DNA of 64,000 bases from Oceanobacillus neutriphilus (GTDB lineage Bacteria; Bacillota; Bacilli; Bacillales; Amphibacillaceae): contig NZ_BMLW01000018.1 in assembly GCF_014645515.1 (NCBI RefSeq), positions 1 through 64,000 of the forward strand, written 5' to 3'. The position numbers and the translations under genes are program-made. Below are positions 24,709 to 33,278 of the stretch, piece by piece. The notes below the pieces were generated by a model, which searched no databases, was not told the DNA's origin, and saw only the letters and a list, made by a program, of their open reading frames with translations. How positions within the stretch are numbered: the first letter of the stretch is position 1; the number at the start of each line of letters is the position of its first letter.

Positions 24709-25158
24709 CTAAACTCCAAACTGCCTTAAATGATGGTCAAGATGCTTGTAAATTCCTTTTCCCCATTGTTCAGAGGTGAATTTACCGAAAAAAGCATGGG
24801 GATGAGTTGTACACTTCTCCGGACCATTCTTTTGGAACGTTATAATCTTTTGCTTCAGTATTTCTTTTTCTGTTTTAAATTCTTTTTCGTCCGTGATTAA
24901 AATGGTCGGTATAGTGGACATATTATGAGGTACCGGTTTATCATTATAAAAAATAGGTTTCGCAAATCGTCCTACCATTATTCCTAACCATCCTCTCTTT
25001 GGAAAAGAATTTCCCATTGCAATGTCCTGGAACGCTGAGCAATGAGCTAACATTTGAGCAACAGCCATTTTCCCCCATTGTGCTTTTGACTCTGGACTTA
25101 ATTTGTCAATACGTTTTAATATCTCCTCCATATGCAATGGATTAAAAATATTATTCAT
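24709..25158 (-). CDS. DUF1569-family protein (DinB-like fold)
   Basis: A 149-residue protein with the DUF1569 hallmarks: KAQWGKMAVAQMLAHCSAFQ (residues about 25-44) with its His, and a C-terminal IYKHLDHHLRQFGV with further His residues. These are arranged as in the metal site of DinB-like four-helix-bundle proteins, which often act as bacillithiol-dependent transferases. AGGAAGGG precedes the ATG. It stands alone on the minus strand. Substrate is unknown. Confidence 0.8.
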   Translation of the reverse strand: MNNIFNPLHMEEILKRIDKLSPESKAQWGKMAVAQMLAHCSAFQDIAMGNSFPKRGWLGIMVGRFAKPIFYNDKPVPHNMSTIPTILITDEKEFKTEKEILKQKIITFQKNGPEKCTTHPHAFFGKFTSEQWGKGIYKHLDHHLRQFGV

Positions 25159-25351
25159 TTATGCACCCTTCCTTTGCTAATCAATTCCTACAACAACACA
25201 AAAACATCCCTTTTGATAATCATATCCAAAGAGATAAGACTCCGCAATTTCTTTATCAACATTATTACTTCTACACATTTGTGTAATGACAGTAAAGTTA
25301 TTTAAATTAATCGTTCTTTCACAATTCACATTAACGGAACACGTTTTAAAA

Positions 25352-25390
25352 ATAAAAGGCAGGTCTGCTTAAAACAGGCCTGCCTTTTAT
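25352..25390. terminator. Bidirectional terminator after the aldo-keto reductase
   Basis: Sixteen-base arms ATAAAAGGCAGGTCTG and CAGGCCTGCCTTTTAT (one wobble) enclose a seven-base loop. TTTTATTTTT follows on the minus strand. It lies 79 bases beyond the stop of the reductase gene. Confidence 0.85.
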
Positions 25391-25468
25391 CTATTGCTCC
25401 AAAATATCTAACTCAGATAGTGTATTTTTCTGTTTCAAACCGAATACAATACTCATATAGTATCCTGT

Positions 25469-26323
25469 CTATACATATTCATGATATTCATAGGGATCCT
25501 GCCCTTCTACACGGCCAGCCTCCCCTTTATCCAAGGAATCAATTTTGGAAATATCCTCCGAATCTAATTCAAAGCTGGTACTATTGATATTTTCTCTTTG
25601 ATGCGTTGGATTACTTGATTTTGGAATGGCAAATACGCCGGCCTGATAATTCCAGTTTAAAATAATCTGTGCCGGAGTTTTATCGTATTTATCCGCAATT
25701 TCTTTAATTGTGGCATTTTCCAGTACGTCATTCAGATAACCCCGTCCAAATGGACTCCAGGCTTCCGTAAGAATACCTCGTTTTTTATTTTCTTCAACCA
25801 TACGCTTATTATTAAAATACGGATGGCGCTCTACCTGATTTGTAGCAGGAGTCACACCTGTTTCTTCAATAATATTTTCCAAATGTTCTGGTTCAAAGTT
25901 CGAAACACCGATGGTTCTGATTAATCCTTGTTTTTGAGCATCCACTAAAGCCTTCCAAGCTTCTAAATATTTATCGTCTTTAGGGTTCGGCCAATGAATT
26001 AAATACTTGTCAAAATATTTTAGCCCCGTGCGACGTAAAGATTCTTGTATAAAGATAAACGCCTTGTCATATTCATGGTGAGAGCCGGGCAATTTCGCGC
26101 TGACTAAAATTTCTTCTCTGGGCAGTGCGGATCGACGTACAGCTTCACCGACAATACCTTCATTATTATAGTTTGTTGACGTATCAATTAAACGGTATCC
26201 CAGGTTCAAGGCGTTTAAGATTTCAAATGTGCCCTGGTCACCGTCGATACCAATCGTGCCTAATCCTATAGAAGGAAGCACGGTCCCGTCATTTAGAGTA
26301 AAACCATTATTATTAACAGTCAC
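25469..26323 (-). CDS. Aldo/keto reductase
   Basis: A 284-residue AKR of the 2,5-diketo-D-gluconate reductase-like group. Landmarks are GLGTIGIDG, LIDTSTNYNNE (catalytic Asp and Tyr, about residues 47-52), VSAKLPG (catalytic Lys about 77), IHWPNP (catalytic His about 110), IGVSNFEPEHL and the NADP-binding AIPKSSNP near 230. It reduces aldehydes or ketones with NADPH in the cytoplasm. It starts at GTG with AAAGGAG upstream. It is monocistronic with its own terminator. The physiological substrate cannot be deduced. Confidence 0.92.
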   Translation of the reverse strand: MTVNNNGFTLNDGTVLPSIGLGTIGIDGDQGTFEILNALNLGYRLIDTSTNYNNEGIVGEAVRRSALPREEILVSAKLPGSHHEYDKAFIFIQESLRRTGLKYFDKYLIHWPNPKDDKYLEAWKALVDAQKQGLIRTIGVSNFEPEHLENIIEETGVTPATNQVERHPYFNNKRMVEENKKRGILTEAWSPFGRGYLNDVLENATIKEIADKYDKTPAQIILNWNYQAGVFAIPKSSNPTHQRENINSTSFELDSEDISKIDSLDKGEAGRVEGQDPYEYHEYV

Positions 26324-26646
26324 AATCTCATCTCCTTTAAAACCTTTATAATGTAAGTTGAGTTTGATAGAAAAGTTACTTTCTTCCTGTCTTCCAATAT
26401 AAAATCAACAGGTCGTCTTCGTCTAACAGTGTTTCCAGCAAAAAGCTGCCGGTCAATCATCAAACTCAGGTCACATTACCAGTATTTCATGTTTTCATCC
26501 CTTACTGAGATGTCTACAATTACTATACCCGTTTCAAAAAAATCCTACACTAACTGGAACTGATTAAAGGAATTTCCTTAAAAATACCCACTAACGGCGT
26601 TATGGACGCAAGTTCAAATAAACTGAGTTACGCCCGTTGTGACCTC
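26324..26646. other. Intergenic region upstream of the aldo/keto reductase
   Basis: This holds the presumed reductase promoter and the end of the upstream acetyltransferase transcript. TAAAGGAATTTCCTTA at about 26564-26579 is a short palindrome. A minus-strand 46-codon frame (MIDRQLFAGNTVRRRRP) has no ribosome-binding site or known relatives. I see no further gene. Confidence 0.4.
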
Positions 26647-27210
26647 TTATTTGGAGTTCATATAAAACACCATATTATCGGTCCATGCACCAAATTCAAA
26701 TATAAAACCTTTTCTAATACATTCAAATTTCATGCCTACGCTCTTTGCAAGCTTTAAGGAAGGTTCGTTATCAATATTGATGTGAGCCTCAATACGATGG
26801 AATGCAAGATTTTTAAAAGCGATATTAAGAGCAGCTTTTACTGCTTCTTTCCCATAACCATTCCTCCAAAATTGGTTGTGAATAGTGTAGCCTAAAAGTC
26901 CCCATTGAAATTCATCTCTTATAATCGTTTCAAGTTCAACCTTACCAAGTTGTTTTTGATCTGACTTTCGAAAGATACCAAATACATACACTTCGTCCCT
27001 ATCAGCATACTCTTTAAATTTTGAAACTACCTTATCATTGAATTTTTCTTGCGTCCATCCGCTCAAATCCATTTTATCGTCGTCGTATTTATACTGAGAA
27101 GGTAATCTGTCACGACAACCCTCCAGCCAACGATTATAATCCCCGTTCTTTAACGGTCTTAATACCAATCTTTCCGTTTCTGATTGAAGTTTGTTTTCAT
27201 CAATTTCCAA
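26647..27210 (-). CDS. GNAT-family N-acetyltransferase (RimJ/RimL type)
   Basis: A 187-residue acetyltransferase of the RimJ/RimL-like group that uses acetyl-CoA. It begins with the ETERLVLRPLKNGDY motif and contains LGYTIHNQFWRNGYGKEAVKAAL, in which RNGYG forms the pyrophosphate-binding loop (about residues 115-120). It ends with NEPSLKLAKSVGMKFE, the standard GNAT C-terminal helix-strand. It starts at TTG with AAGGAGG eight bases upstream. The target could be a protein N-terminus or a small molecule. It is isolated on the minus strand. Confidence 0.9.
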   Translation of the reverse strand: MEIDENKLQSETERLVLRPLKNGDYNRWLEGCRDRLPSQYKYDDDKMDLSGWTQEKFNDKVVSKFKEYADRDEVYVFGIFRKSDQKQLGKVELETIIRDEFQWGLLGYTIHNQFWRNGYGKEAVKAALNIAFKNLAFHRIEAHINIDNEPSLKLAKSVGMKFECIRKGFIFEFGAWTDNMVFYMNSK

Positions 27211-27299
27211 TGTAATGCCTCCTTAGCATAGTTTTTCCAATGACCAACGCTTCTATATCTAAGTTTATATGCCATAAGCCATCACACCTTTCGTTTAAA

Positions 27300-27482
27300 T
27301 TATATAAATAGTATACATCTGAAAGGACTTATTCCTTTCAAAATAGCATGTAAGAACTCTTCCACCTTTTGTAACTTCGGACCATCCGCTCGCAAAAAAG
27401 ACAAACCTACATCAAGAGGATCTTCAAAGATATGTCCCATAACACCTGCCAAGAGGAATCGTCTCGCAACCAGTATAGTCAG
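27300..27482 (-). pseudogene. Coding-like relic, possibly a regulator C-terminus
   Basis: A minus-strand frame of 60 codons reads LTILVARRFLLAGVMGHIFE then GLSFLRADGPKLQKVEEFLH and ends shortly after. It has helical composition like the C-terminal domain of a TetR-type regulator. No start or ribosome-binding site is present and I cannot place it in a family with confidence. The rest of 27225-27610 holds no gene. Confidence 0.3.
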
Positions 27483-27610
27483 TACAGCACACTCAAGTTC
27501 AAATCTTTCCGATTATGAAAGAAAGCCCTATGAAAGATGTTGTCAATACAACTAAAAGTCCAAAAAGCCATTTATCCAAACTTTACTTGTATTCACAATT
27601 GTTCCTATCC

Positions 27611-28182
27611 TTAAGTTTGTAAGTATTGCATGAAATCATCTACACTACTAAACATCTGGTCTGGTTGACTATGAAACTCTAATGTCTGGTAATTGGGGCA
27701 GCCATTGGGCTTCGATTGTATGTACATTGGCTTGTTTACCAGCCAAAATGTCAGCATCACTATCTCCCAGGAAAACACCCTCGGTATTTTTTATGTTAAG
27801 CTGTTCCAAAGTCTTATTTACTCCCTCTGGATGAGGCTTTGACATAGCAACATCATCACCAGTAATGATTACATCAAATAGGTCATTCATATGAAGGCAT
27901 TCTAAAGAAATAAGCAGACTTCTTCTTGCTTTCCCAGTCACAATTCCTAATTTATAGCCATCGCTTATTGATTGCAAAAGTAAGTCGCTAATTTTCTCAT
28001 TATCCAAAACAAGTTCTCTGTGCTTTTCACTATATTTTTCATAATATAATTCTATTGCCTTATCATGATTGGAATTTTTAAGATTTTCTCTAATAATTCC
28101 AGCCTCTGATGGGCCGACAATCGTCTTGATCTGATTTACTTGAATGCTAATTGGAGTATTGGATGGAATCTTTGAGCTGTTT
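27611..28182 (-). pseudogene. HAD-family phosphatase gene, beheaded and frameshifted
   Basis: The central region is a good HAD phosphatase: cap-domain sequence TIVGPSEAGIIRENLKN, motif II LGIVTGKARRSL, and motifs III/IV KPHPEG and VFLGDSDADILAG. The N-terminal motif I (DxDxT), which carries the nucleophile, is missing. The frame begins abruptly next to the end of the neighbouring GNAT gene, after an in-frame stop. Near the C-terminus an extra C in the run at 27695-27698 shifts the frame. Deleting it restores LPNYQTLEFHSQPDQMFSS to a stop at 27611. Two independent lesions make this a pseudogene even if one were a sequencing error. Confidence 0.8.
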
Positions 28183-28184
28183 TT

Positions 28185-28706
28185 TTATACATACTTTTCC
28201 ATACGGATATCAGACCACATTTTATTTTGATAATAGGTAAAATCTTTTATACGCCCAATTTCTTTGTAACCAAGCTTCTGATACAACTTCTGTCCTGCTA
28301 TATTAAACTCAAACACACCTAATTCAATACGCTTAAGGCCACTTCCCTTAATCTCTGTCTCCAAATATTGCAGGCCTTCGTAACCTACTCCTCTGCCTCG
28401 ACCTTCAGAATCACCAATCGTTATCGCTATCCATGCAGTTCCCGGTTCCTTTTTGTAAAGATGTTTTGGATCAATCATATAGTTCATTTCGCCAATCAAG
28501 CGGTTATCATCATATATAAGATATAGGTATTGACGTTTTAAGCGCTGTGTCAAATTCTCTAACGTAACAATTTGCCGGCTTTCCAGTTCTGACTGGTTTG
28601 AGTTGGGCCGTGTCAGGGGAATCAAATCAGGATTATTCTCCCAGCGATTAAAAATATCTACAAGTTCTGGAGTTGGTTGAGTTACTTTAACAAAATGAGT
28701 ACTCAT
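28185..28706 (-). CDS. GNAT-family N-acetyltransferase
   Basis: A 173-residue acetyltransferase. YLYLIYDDNRLIGEMNYMID forms the central strands. GRGRGVGYEGLQYLE carries the acetyl-CoA loop R/Q-x-x-G-x-G/A (about residues 113-120). FNIAGQKLYQKLGYKEIG is the C-terminal motif. I chose the start at 28706 after GGGGA, because the 19 extra residues from 28763 (MCSIIMLKQMKLKFKG) are unlike the family. Its last codons abut the truncated HAD gene, which suggests a deletion joined them. Substrate unknown. Confidence 0.88.
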   Translation of the reverse strand: MSTHFVKVTQPTPELVDIFNRWENNPDLIPLTRPNSNQSELESRQIVTLENLTQRLKRQYLYLIYDDNRLIGEMNYMIDPKHLYKKEPGTAWIAITIGDSEGRGRGVGYEGLQYLETEIKGSGLKRIELGVFEFNIAGQKLYQKLGYKEIGRIKDFTYYQNKMWSDIRMEKYV

Positions 28707-28803
28707 AGGACATTCCCCTTTAAATTTTAATTTCATTTGCTTTAACATAATTATACTACACAATCTGGGCCGGTTTCGGTATAATCTTGTCTTACCTTTA
28801 CCA

Positions 28804-28841
28804 TAAAAAAACCCCTATAGACAAATTACAATCTAAAGAGG
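28804..28841 (-). terminator. Intrinsic terminator, minus strand
   Basis: CCTCTTTAGA and TCTATAGGGG form an imperfect hairpin followed on the minus strand by seven T residues. It insulates the GNAT gene at 28185-28706 from upstream transcription. Confidence 0.7.
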
Positions 28842-28947
28842 CAAAGCTTCGTTGCTTTATTTTAAACTTACGCAAACTTGTGTAGTTTTGGAATAAATTT
28901 TGACCAAAAACAACAAGTAAACCCACGTTTTAAGGCAAATGAAAAGA

Positions 28948-28980
28948 ACCCGTTTTGAAAAAAGATTGATCAAAACGGGT
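28948..28980. terminator. Hairpin after the third acetyltransferase gene
   Basis: ACCCGTTTTGA and TCAAAACGGGT are exact arms around an 11-base loop, flanked by AAAAGA and TTCTTT. Its 5' side strongly resembles the terminator at 10995-11036 (GAAAAGAACCCRTTTTGAAA). Confidence 0.7.
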
Positions 28981-29090
28981 CAATTCTTTGTGAAATATTG
29001 TGCAATTTTATAATAAAGTTTGATCATTTTCTACTATTGATTCGAAACAAATGCACCGGTTTGTTGTATAGGCCCAACTAATGTATTGTG

Positions 29091-29651
29091 TTACTTAAAT
29101 ATTATAGTCATATCCTTAGTACTTCTTTTCCAAATCATATGATCTGTTCCCTGTGACCAATAATCCTTTAGCAAATAATCAGGTTTGCCAAATTTCCTTT
29201 CCCATATTTTTTGTGAATTGGTATATCCACTATCTAAACAAAATTCTTGGACCCCGTTCCCAAGAAAGGTCAAAAACATTGCATTTAAAAGCAAAGTTCC
29301 TATACCACGGCTTTGATAACCAGGAAGCACAAATACAGTCCCAATTTCAAACATCCCTTTTAAAGCACCATTTGTACAAATATTAATCAGTTCACTGGCT
29401 TGACCGTATTCAATTGTACCAATAACCTTATTACTTTTTTTATCAAACGCAATCAAAAAATAGCGACTTTTCCCGTTGCTATCAAGGTCATATTTCAAGT
29501 ATTGCTTCTTGGCTTCAATTTCATTTTCTATATCATCATGCCATTCCGATAAACCTTCTCTAGCAAATGTATCCCTTATCACTGTACTAAAAAATTGGTT
29601 CAGCTCTTCACTGTCTTCAATTCGTGGTCTTCTTATTCCAACGTTATACAC
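29091..29651 (-). CDS. GNAT-family N-acetyltransferase
   Basis: A 186-residue acetyltransferase. IRRPRIEDSEELNQFF opens the domain. NKVIGTIEYG and FEIGTVFVLPGYQSRGIGTLL contain the core strands and the acetyl-CoA loop QSRGIG (about residues 115-120). The end (GYTNSQKIWERKFGKPDYLLKDYW) matches GNAT proteins that act on small molecules. I chose GTG at 29651 because GGAGGGG lies six to seven bases upstream; the ATG two codons earlier is too close to that site. It is the third GNAT gene within 3 kb. Confidence 0.85.
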   Translation of the reverse strand: MYNVGIRRPRIEDSEELNQFFSTVIRDTFAREGLSEWHDDIENEIEAKKQYLKYDLDSNGKSRYFLIAFDKKSNKVIGTIEYGQASELINICTNGALKGMFEIGTVFVLPGYQSRGIGTLLLNAMFLTFLGNGVQEFCLDSGYTNSQKIWERKFGKPDYLLKDYWSQGTDHMIWKRSTKDMTIIFK

Positions 29652-29700
29652 TAACATCCCCTCCAAATATAACCCTTATTTACTCAACAATCTGGCTCAA

Positions 29701-29759
29701 TTCTATAATATCAGGCGCTGCTGTTCACTTGTTCCAGAAAAGCGTCTGATATTATAGAA
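29701..29759. repeat. 18-bp near-perfect inverted repeat
   Basis: TTCTATAATATCAGGCGC (29701-29718) and GCGTCTGATATTATAGAA (29742-29759) differ at one wobble position. Weaker similarity extends about 8 bases outward. There is no T-run on either strand, so it looks more like a MITE-type end pair or an operator than a terminator. It lies between two minus-strand genes. Confidence 0.6.
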
Positions 29760-29826
29760 CTGGCCCAAAACACCAACACAGAAAGAATATTTAAGATAAG
29801 CACTTGAAATTGGTTATTTCCTAACA

Positions 29827-30372
29827 TCATTTTTTAGGACTATTTTTTTTAATCCGATGCTGGAAAGACACTGTAGCTATAAATACAGTTACTCCCCACA
29901 AGAGTAATCCTCCGTACGTTACCACATACACCCAAATAGCTAACCCTTCGGTGTATCCTTTTGGGAGTACTCCTAAAAATTGAAGTGTTGTCAAGAAGCA
30001 AATTAGAACCGTTAACACCCCAACTGACCATCCAAGTATAATTAATAACCCTTTTGGCAGTTTCTCCCCCCAGGAAGTCACGAGAGCTAAAGCAAATAAA
30101 GATGCCAATATCGCCAAAACAGCTGTGAAGTCTATTCCAATGGTATATAACGTATATAGAAAAGCAGGCCCTTCCTTTAATGTGTCACCAAACCCCGCCA
30201 CATTTTGTACAGCCTGTTTTGTTGTTAGTCCTACCGTTGATCCCCACGCCCAAAGCGATTTTAACATCGCATACGGCAACAGCGCTAGCGCTGCAACATA
30301 ACCCCATCCTTTAGTCAAATAAGTTTTATTAGTTATATCTGACCTTATATGTCTCTCATGTTTTAAGCCCAA
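29827..30372 (-). CDS. Four-helix membrane protein, paralogue of the genes at 30.7-32.2 kb
   Basis: A 181-residue membrane protein with four helices (about residues 24-44, 78-101, 109-131 and 144-166). Its first helix region, WGYVAALALLPYAMLKSLWA, resembles the second repeat of the 345-residue protein upstream (TYCAVLTALPYGIVRFAWA), followed by similar SWGEKLPKGL versus KWGEVFPRWC motifs. It is therefore a half-length relative of that protein. No enzymatic motif is visible. A ribosome-binding site GGAGAATG is near the start. Function unknown; the cluster lies beside a two-component system. Confidence 0.65.
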   Translation of the reverse strand: MGLKHERHIRSDITNKTYLTKGWGYVAALALLPYAMLKSLWAWGSTVGLTTKQAVQNVAGFGDTLKEGPAFLYTLYTIGIDFTAVLAILASLFALALVTSWGEKLPKGLLIILGWSVGVLTVLICFLTTLQFLGVLPKGYTEGLAIWVYVVTYGGLLLWGVTVFIATVSFQHRIKKNSPKK

Positions 30373-30718
30373 AGGACATTCTCCCTTCTCAAATTAACAG
30401 TAATAATCACCACAAACAAATAAGTCTGCAGTTTTTTAACTCCGTTTTTCCCCATACAGTCCATTCCCCCAAATTGATTTCGATATTTTAATTATGCAAC
30501 ACCTGGCCTGATTCCAGAACATAGCTATGCCGCAATAGCGGCATATTCTGCAATACTGGGGCTTCAATTAAAAAATATAGCCAATGTGGATTCAAAATTC
30601 GTAAATGTCTACCTTAGCCCTAAATCTGGGTAAAGGATACCGATTAAATAGTAAATTGAAGCTTTTTCATGTTAGTAAATTACTTTTCGGATCCCTTTTG
30701 AATTGGGACAATGCATTT
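30373..30718. other. Intergenic region with a short perfect palindrome
   Basis: TATGCCGC-AATA-GCGGCATA (30526-30545) is an exact palindrome, unusually GC-rich for its surroundings. A minus-strand frame through it reads EAPVLQNMPLLRHSYVLESG and stops, without a start. I see no intact gene; the promoter of the 29827-30372 gene should be here. Confidence 0.4.
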
Positions 30719-31159
30719 TTACACCTTTATATTTCTTTGTTGTGATAACCTATAAACAACTGCTAGAGCGCCATATAATATTCCACCTGCTACGAATAAC
30801 GGCTCAAAGATTAGTAATATGAGGGGAATATCATTGATCGAGAGCTGAAATGTTTGCCAAATGCCAACACTGCCCCTTATACCCAAGACGCCACATGCAG
30901 TCCCAGCTGCACTTAGGAGCATCCATGACGGAATCTTTTTACCCCAAGCTTGAACGAAAGCAAAGGCAAGGATTGCAGCTAAAACACTTAAAATGATCGC
31001 TGCTATATTAATGAAAAACAATAAACTACCTATTTTCATACTTTGCCCATCAAACAATAGGATTCCCCCGAAAGCCCAATAAACATGAATCAAACCAAAT
31101 AAAACCGACCAAATAAATGCAGCATAACCAAGAAAGTCAAGCGATCTTTTATACTTCAT
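30719..31159 (-). CDS. DUF3995-like membrane protein
   Basis: A 146-residue protein with four helices. The opening GYAAFIWSVLFGLIHVYWAF with its His, Tyr and Trp is characteristic of DUF3995 proteins and is closely repeated in the adjacent longer protein (GYAAALWSLIFGALGLYWVL). I chose the ATG at 31159 because GAGGAG lies 11 bases upstream; the ATG at 31195 would place this site inside the gene. The start precedes the stop of the upstream gene (31180) by about 20 bases, so the two are in one operon. Confidence 0.75.
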   Translation of the reverse strand: MKYKRSLDFLGYAAFIWSVLFGLIHVYWAFGGILLFDGQSMKIGSLLFFINIAAIILSVLAAILAFAFVQAWGKKIPSWMLLSAAGTACGVLGIRGSVGIWQTFQLSINDIPLILLIFEPLFVAGGILYGALAVVYRLSQQRNIKV

Positions 31160-31179
31160 TTTAAAAAAACTCCTCATAT

Positions 31180-32217
31180 TTAAAATTTCCCGCAATGCTT
31201 ACACCGACTACGTCTTCTTAGATAATAGGCTATTGTGGCGATCCCAAGTGATAAACCCCAAGGTAACCATGATAAAGTTGGAACCATTTCACCCCAATTT
31301 TTCATTGTAATTTCACCATTTATGATCATCATTACAACCTGAGGGGAAACCTTCAAACCAGTTAAGAAAATAATTACAGATACGGAGGTGGCGGGAATGA
31401 CAACCAACCAAATCGGAATTCGCTTTCCGGCAATAAATAAACACCAACGCGGGAAAACCTCGCCCCACTTTTGAATAAGAGCCAGTGTTAAAATTGCCCC
31501 GCCAAAACATAATCCTCCTAAAATTGCCTCTCCACTAAAATCACCTATAATGGCTATATTTTCAGTTCCAAGTGGGATGCCAATGGCCCAGGCAAAACGG
31601 ACAATCCCATAAGGAAGTGCCGTTAATACTGCACAATAGGTAAAGACTTTTCCCCACTTGGAAGCAGAAATGATTGATGCCCCCTCCCCTGCCCTGCCAC
31701 AATTCCCGCAAGCATCCCTTGATATTCGGTAATATGCTAATGCAGTTGTGCCCCATAAGACCCCACCGATCATACAAAAGACTTGATGTATAACGATCCA
31801 ATCAATAAGGTCAAAATAAAACATAAATAAATAGGCAACATTTTGTAATATACGGGAGTCAGGGATAATGAATAGAAGAATAGCACACATTACCCATGCG
31901 TAAAAAAGCAATAGAAAATATAGCCTTTTTTGATTCCACTTACGGACCATAGCTAACGCTGCGAAAATACCTAAAAATCCAGTTAAAGCAATCATTGTTC
32001 CCCCAACATGGACACTCAGATTGGCTAAATAGGAACCCATCATTTGCCCGCGCGGATCATTTTCGCCAAAAGGAAATCCATCTCCTCCCAAAACCCAGTA
32101 CAAGCCAAGGGCTCCGAATATCAAGGACCATAGTGCAGCAGCATACCCTACCCGTCTTGGCCATTTGACAAGCCTTGGAAAACCTATTGATTGCCTGATG
32201 ACCATTTTCGATTCCAT
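31180..32217 (-). CDS. Two-repeat membrane protein with paired CxxC motifs
   Basis: A 345-residue protein of about eight helices in two halves. Half 1 (RVGYAAALWSLIFGALGLYW) resembles the DUF3995 gene downstream. Half 2 (TYCAVLTALPYGIVRFAWA, QKWGEVFPRWC) resembles the gene at 29827-30372. It looks like a fusion or internal duplication of this small family. Between the halves is CGNCGR and at the C-terminus CKHCGK, two CxxC pairs that could bind zinc or a redox metal at the membrane surface. I chose the ATG at 32217 with GGGAGTG upstream. No known function. The response regulator gene lies about 390 bases upstream on the same strand. Confidence 0.65.
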   Translation of the reverse strand: MESKMVIRQSIGFPRLVKWPRRVGYAAALWSLIFGALGLYWVLGGDGFPFGENDPRGQMMGSYLANLSVHVGGTMIALTGFLGIFAALAMVRKWNQKRLYFLLLFYAWVMCAILLFIIPDSRILQNVAYLFMFYFDLIDWIVIHQVFCMIGGVLWGTTALAYYRISRDACGNCGRAGEGASIISASKWGKVFTYCAVLTALPYGIVRFAWAIGIPLGTENIAIIGDFSGEAILGGLCFGGAILTLALIQKWGEVFPRWCLFIAGKRIPIWLVVIPATSVSVIIFLTGLKVSPQVVMMIINGEITMKNWGEMVPTLSWLPWGLSLGIATIAYYLRRRSRCKHCGKF

Positions 32218-32609
32218 TCTTTTCACTCCCATCATCACTTACACCAACTTTTTCTTGGATTCTCCTGTGCTCATCCAAACCAAATAAAACTAAAGAAGCC
32301 AAAAATCGCGATATACATGACATCATCTCTCAGATAATCATTCATAAACCCTTCTAACAACCAACCTATTTCATCATACTATGTGAAGCAAAATTTGAAA
32401 CGAATCTACAGAACTGTTTATCAGCGGGTCTAAAGGATGTTTTTTTGCCAATAAAAAAACTGCTCCAGACTGAAACAGTTTGATTCGAAAATTTGATTAT
32501 TTTTCTAAAAAATCGCTCCAGATCAGATCAAATTCTCTCGAACCTACATTAAAGTCGCTCGAGTTCTTGATATATCTGCTCAAGTATAACTAAATCCCAC
32601 TCCATATCC

Positions 32610-33278
32610 TTACTCTTCAGTTTCCATAAACCCTTGTTTCCAAGCAAACACCGCTGCTTTTGTGCGGTCTAACATGTGTAGCTTACTTAAAATGTTGCTT
32701 ACATGGCCTTTTACCGTTTTTTCACTAATAAACAATTGCTCCGCTATTTCGGCATTTGTTAGACCGTTCGCGATTGACTTTAATACTTCCAGTTCCCGTT
32801 CACTTAGTTCGGAAAAAGGATTGGAGGAAGTTTGTTTCGTAGCACGAACTTCATGAACCACCCGAGCAGCTATTTGCGGATCCATCAGACTTTCTCCTTT
32901 GACAGCCCTTTTTACTGTTTCCAATAACTGCATAGGTTCGGTATCTTTCAATACATAAGAAATTGCTCCCGCCCGCAGTGCAGGAAAAATATACTTATCT
33001 TCATAAAACGAAGTGAGAACAATCACCTGTATCCGTGGGCTTATTTGTTTCACTTTTCGAATCGCTTCCACACCAGTAATTCCTGGCATGGATAGGTCCA
33101 TTAATACGATATCAGGTACAAGCTCTTTTGCCATTGTTACCGCCTTTTCCCCGGTTTCTGCTTCTCCTACCACCTCAAAATCATCATGTATGGTGAACAA
33201 CGTCATTAAGCCTTGGCGCACGATGGCATGGTCATCAACGACTAAAATCGTAATTGGCTTTATTATCATTTGTTCCAT
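32610..33278 (-). CDS. LuxR/NarL-family response regulator
   Basis: A 222-residue response regulator. The receiver domain (residues 8-124) has the acidic pair DD (15-16), the phosphoacceptor Asp 61 in IVLMDLSMPG, and Lys in YVLKD. The C-terminal LuxR-type helix-turn-helix (about 158-215) contains SERELEVLKSIANGLTNAEI and FISEKTVKGHVSNIL. It resembles the LiaR/YfiK/VraR group, which controls envelope or membrane-stress genes. GGGAGGGG precedes the ATG. Its start overlaps the end of the histidine kinase gene by 44 bases, so the two form a translationally coupled pair. Likely targets include the adjacent membrane-protein cluster, by proximity only. Confidence 0.9.
   Translation of the reverse strand: MEQMIIKPITILVVDDHAIVRQGLMTLFTIHDDFEVVGEAETGEKAVTMAKELVPDIVLMDLSMPGITGVEAIRKVKQISPRIQVIVLTSFYEDKYIFPALRAGAISYVLKDTEPMQLLETVKRAVKGESLMDPQIAARVVHEVRATKQTSSNPFSELSERELEVLKSIANGLTNAEIAEQLFISEKTVKGHVSNILSKLHMLDRTKAAVFAWKQGFMETEE

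Noticed and set aside
30457..30600. Minus-strand frame reading EAPVLQNMPLLRHSYVLESG
   Set aside because: Short, without a start, and spans a GC-rich palindrome; similarity to transporter ATPase ends is not convincing.
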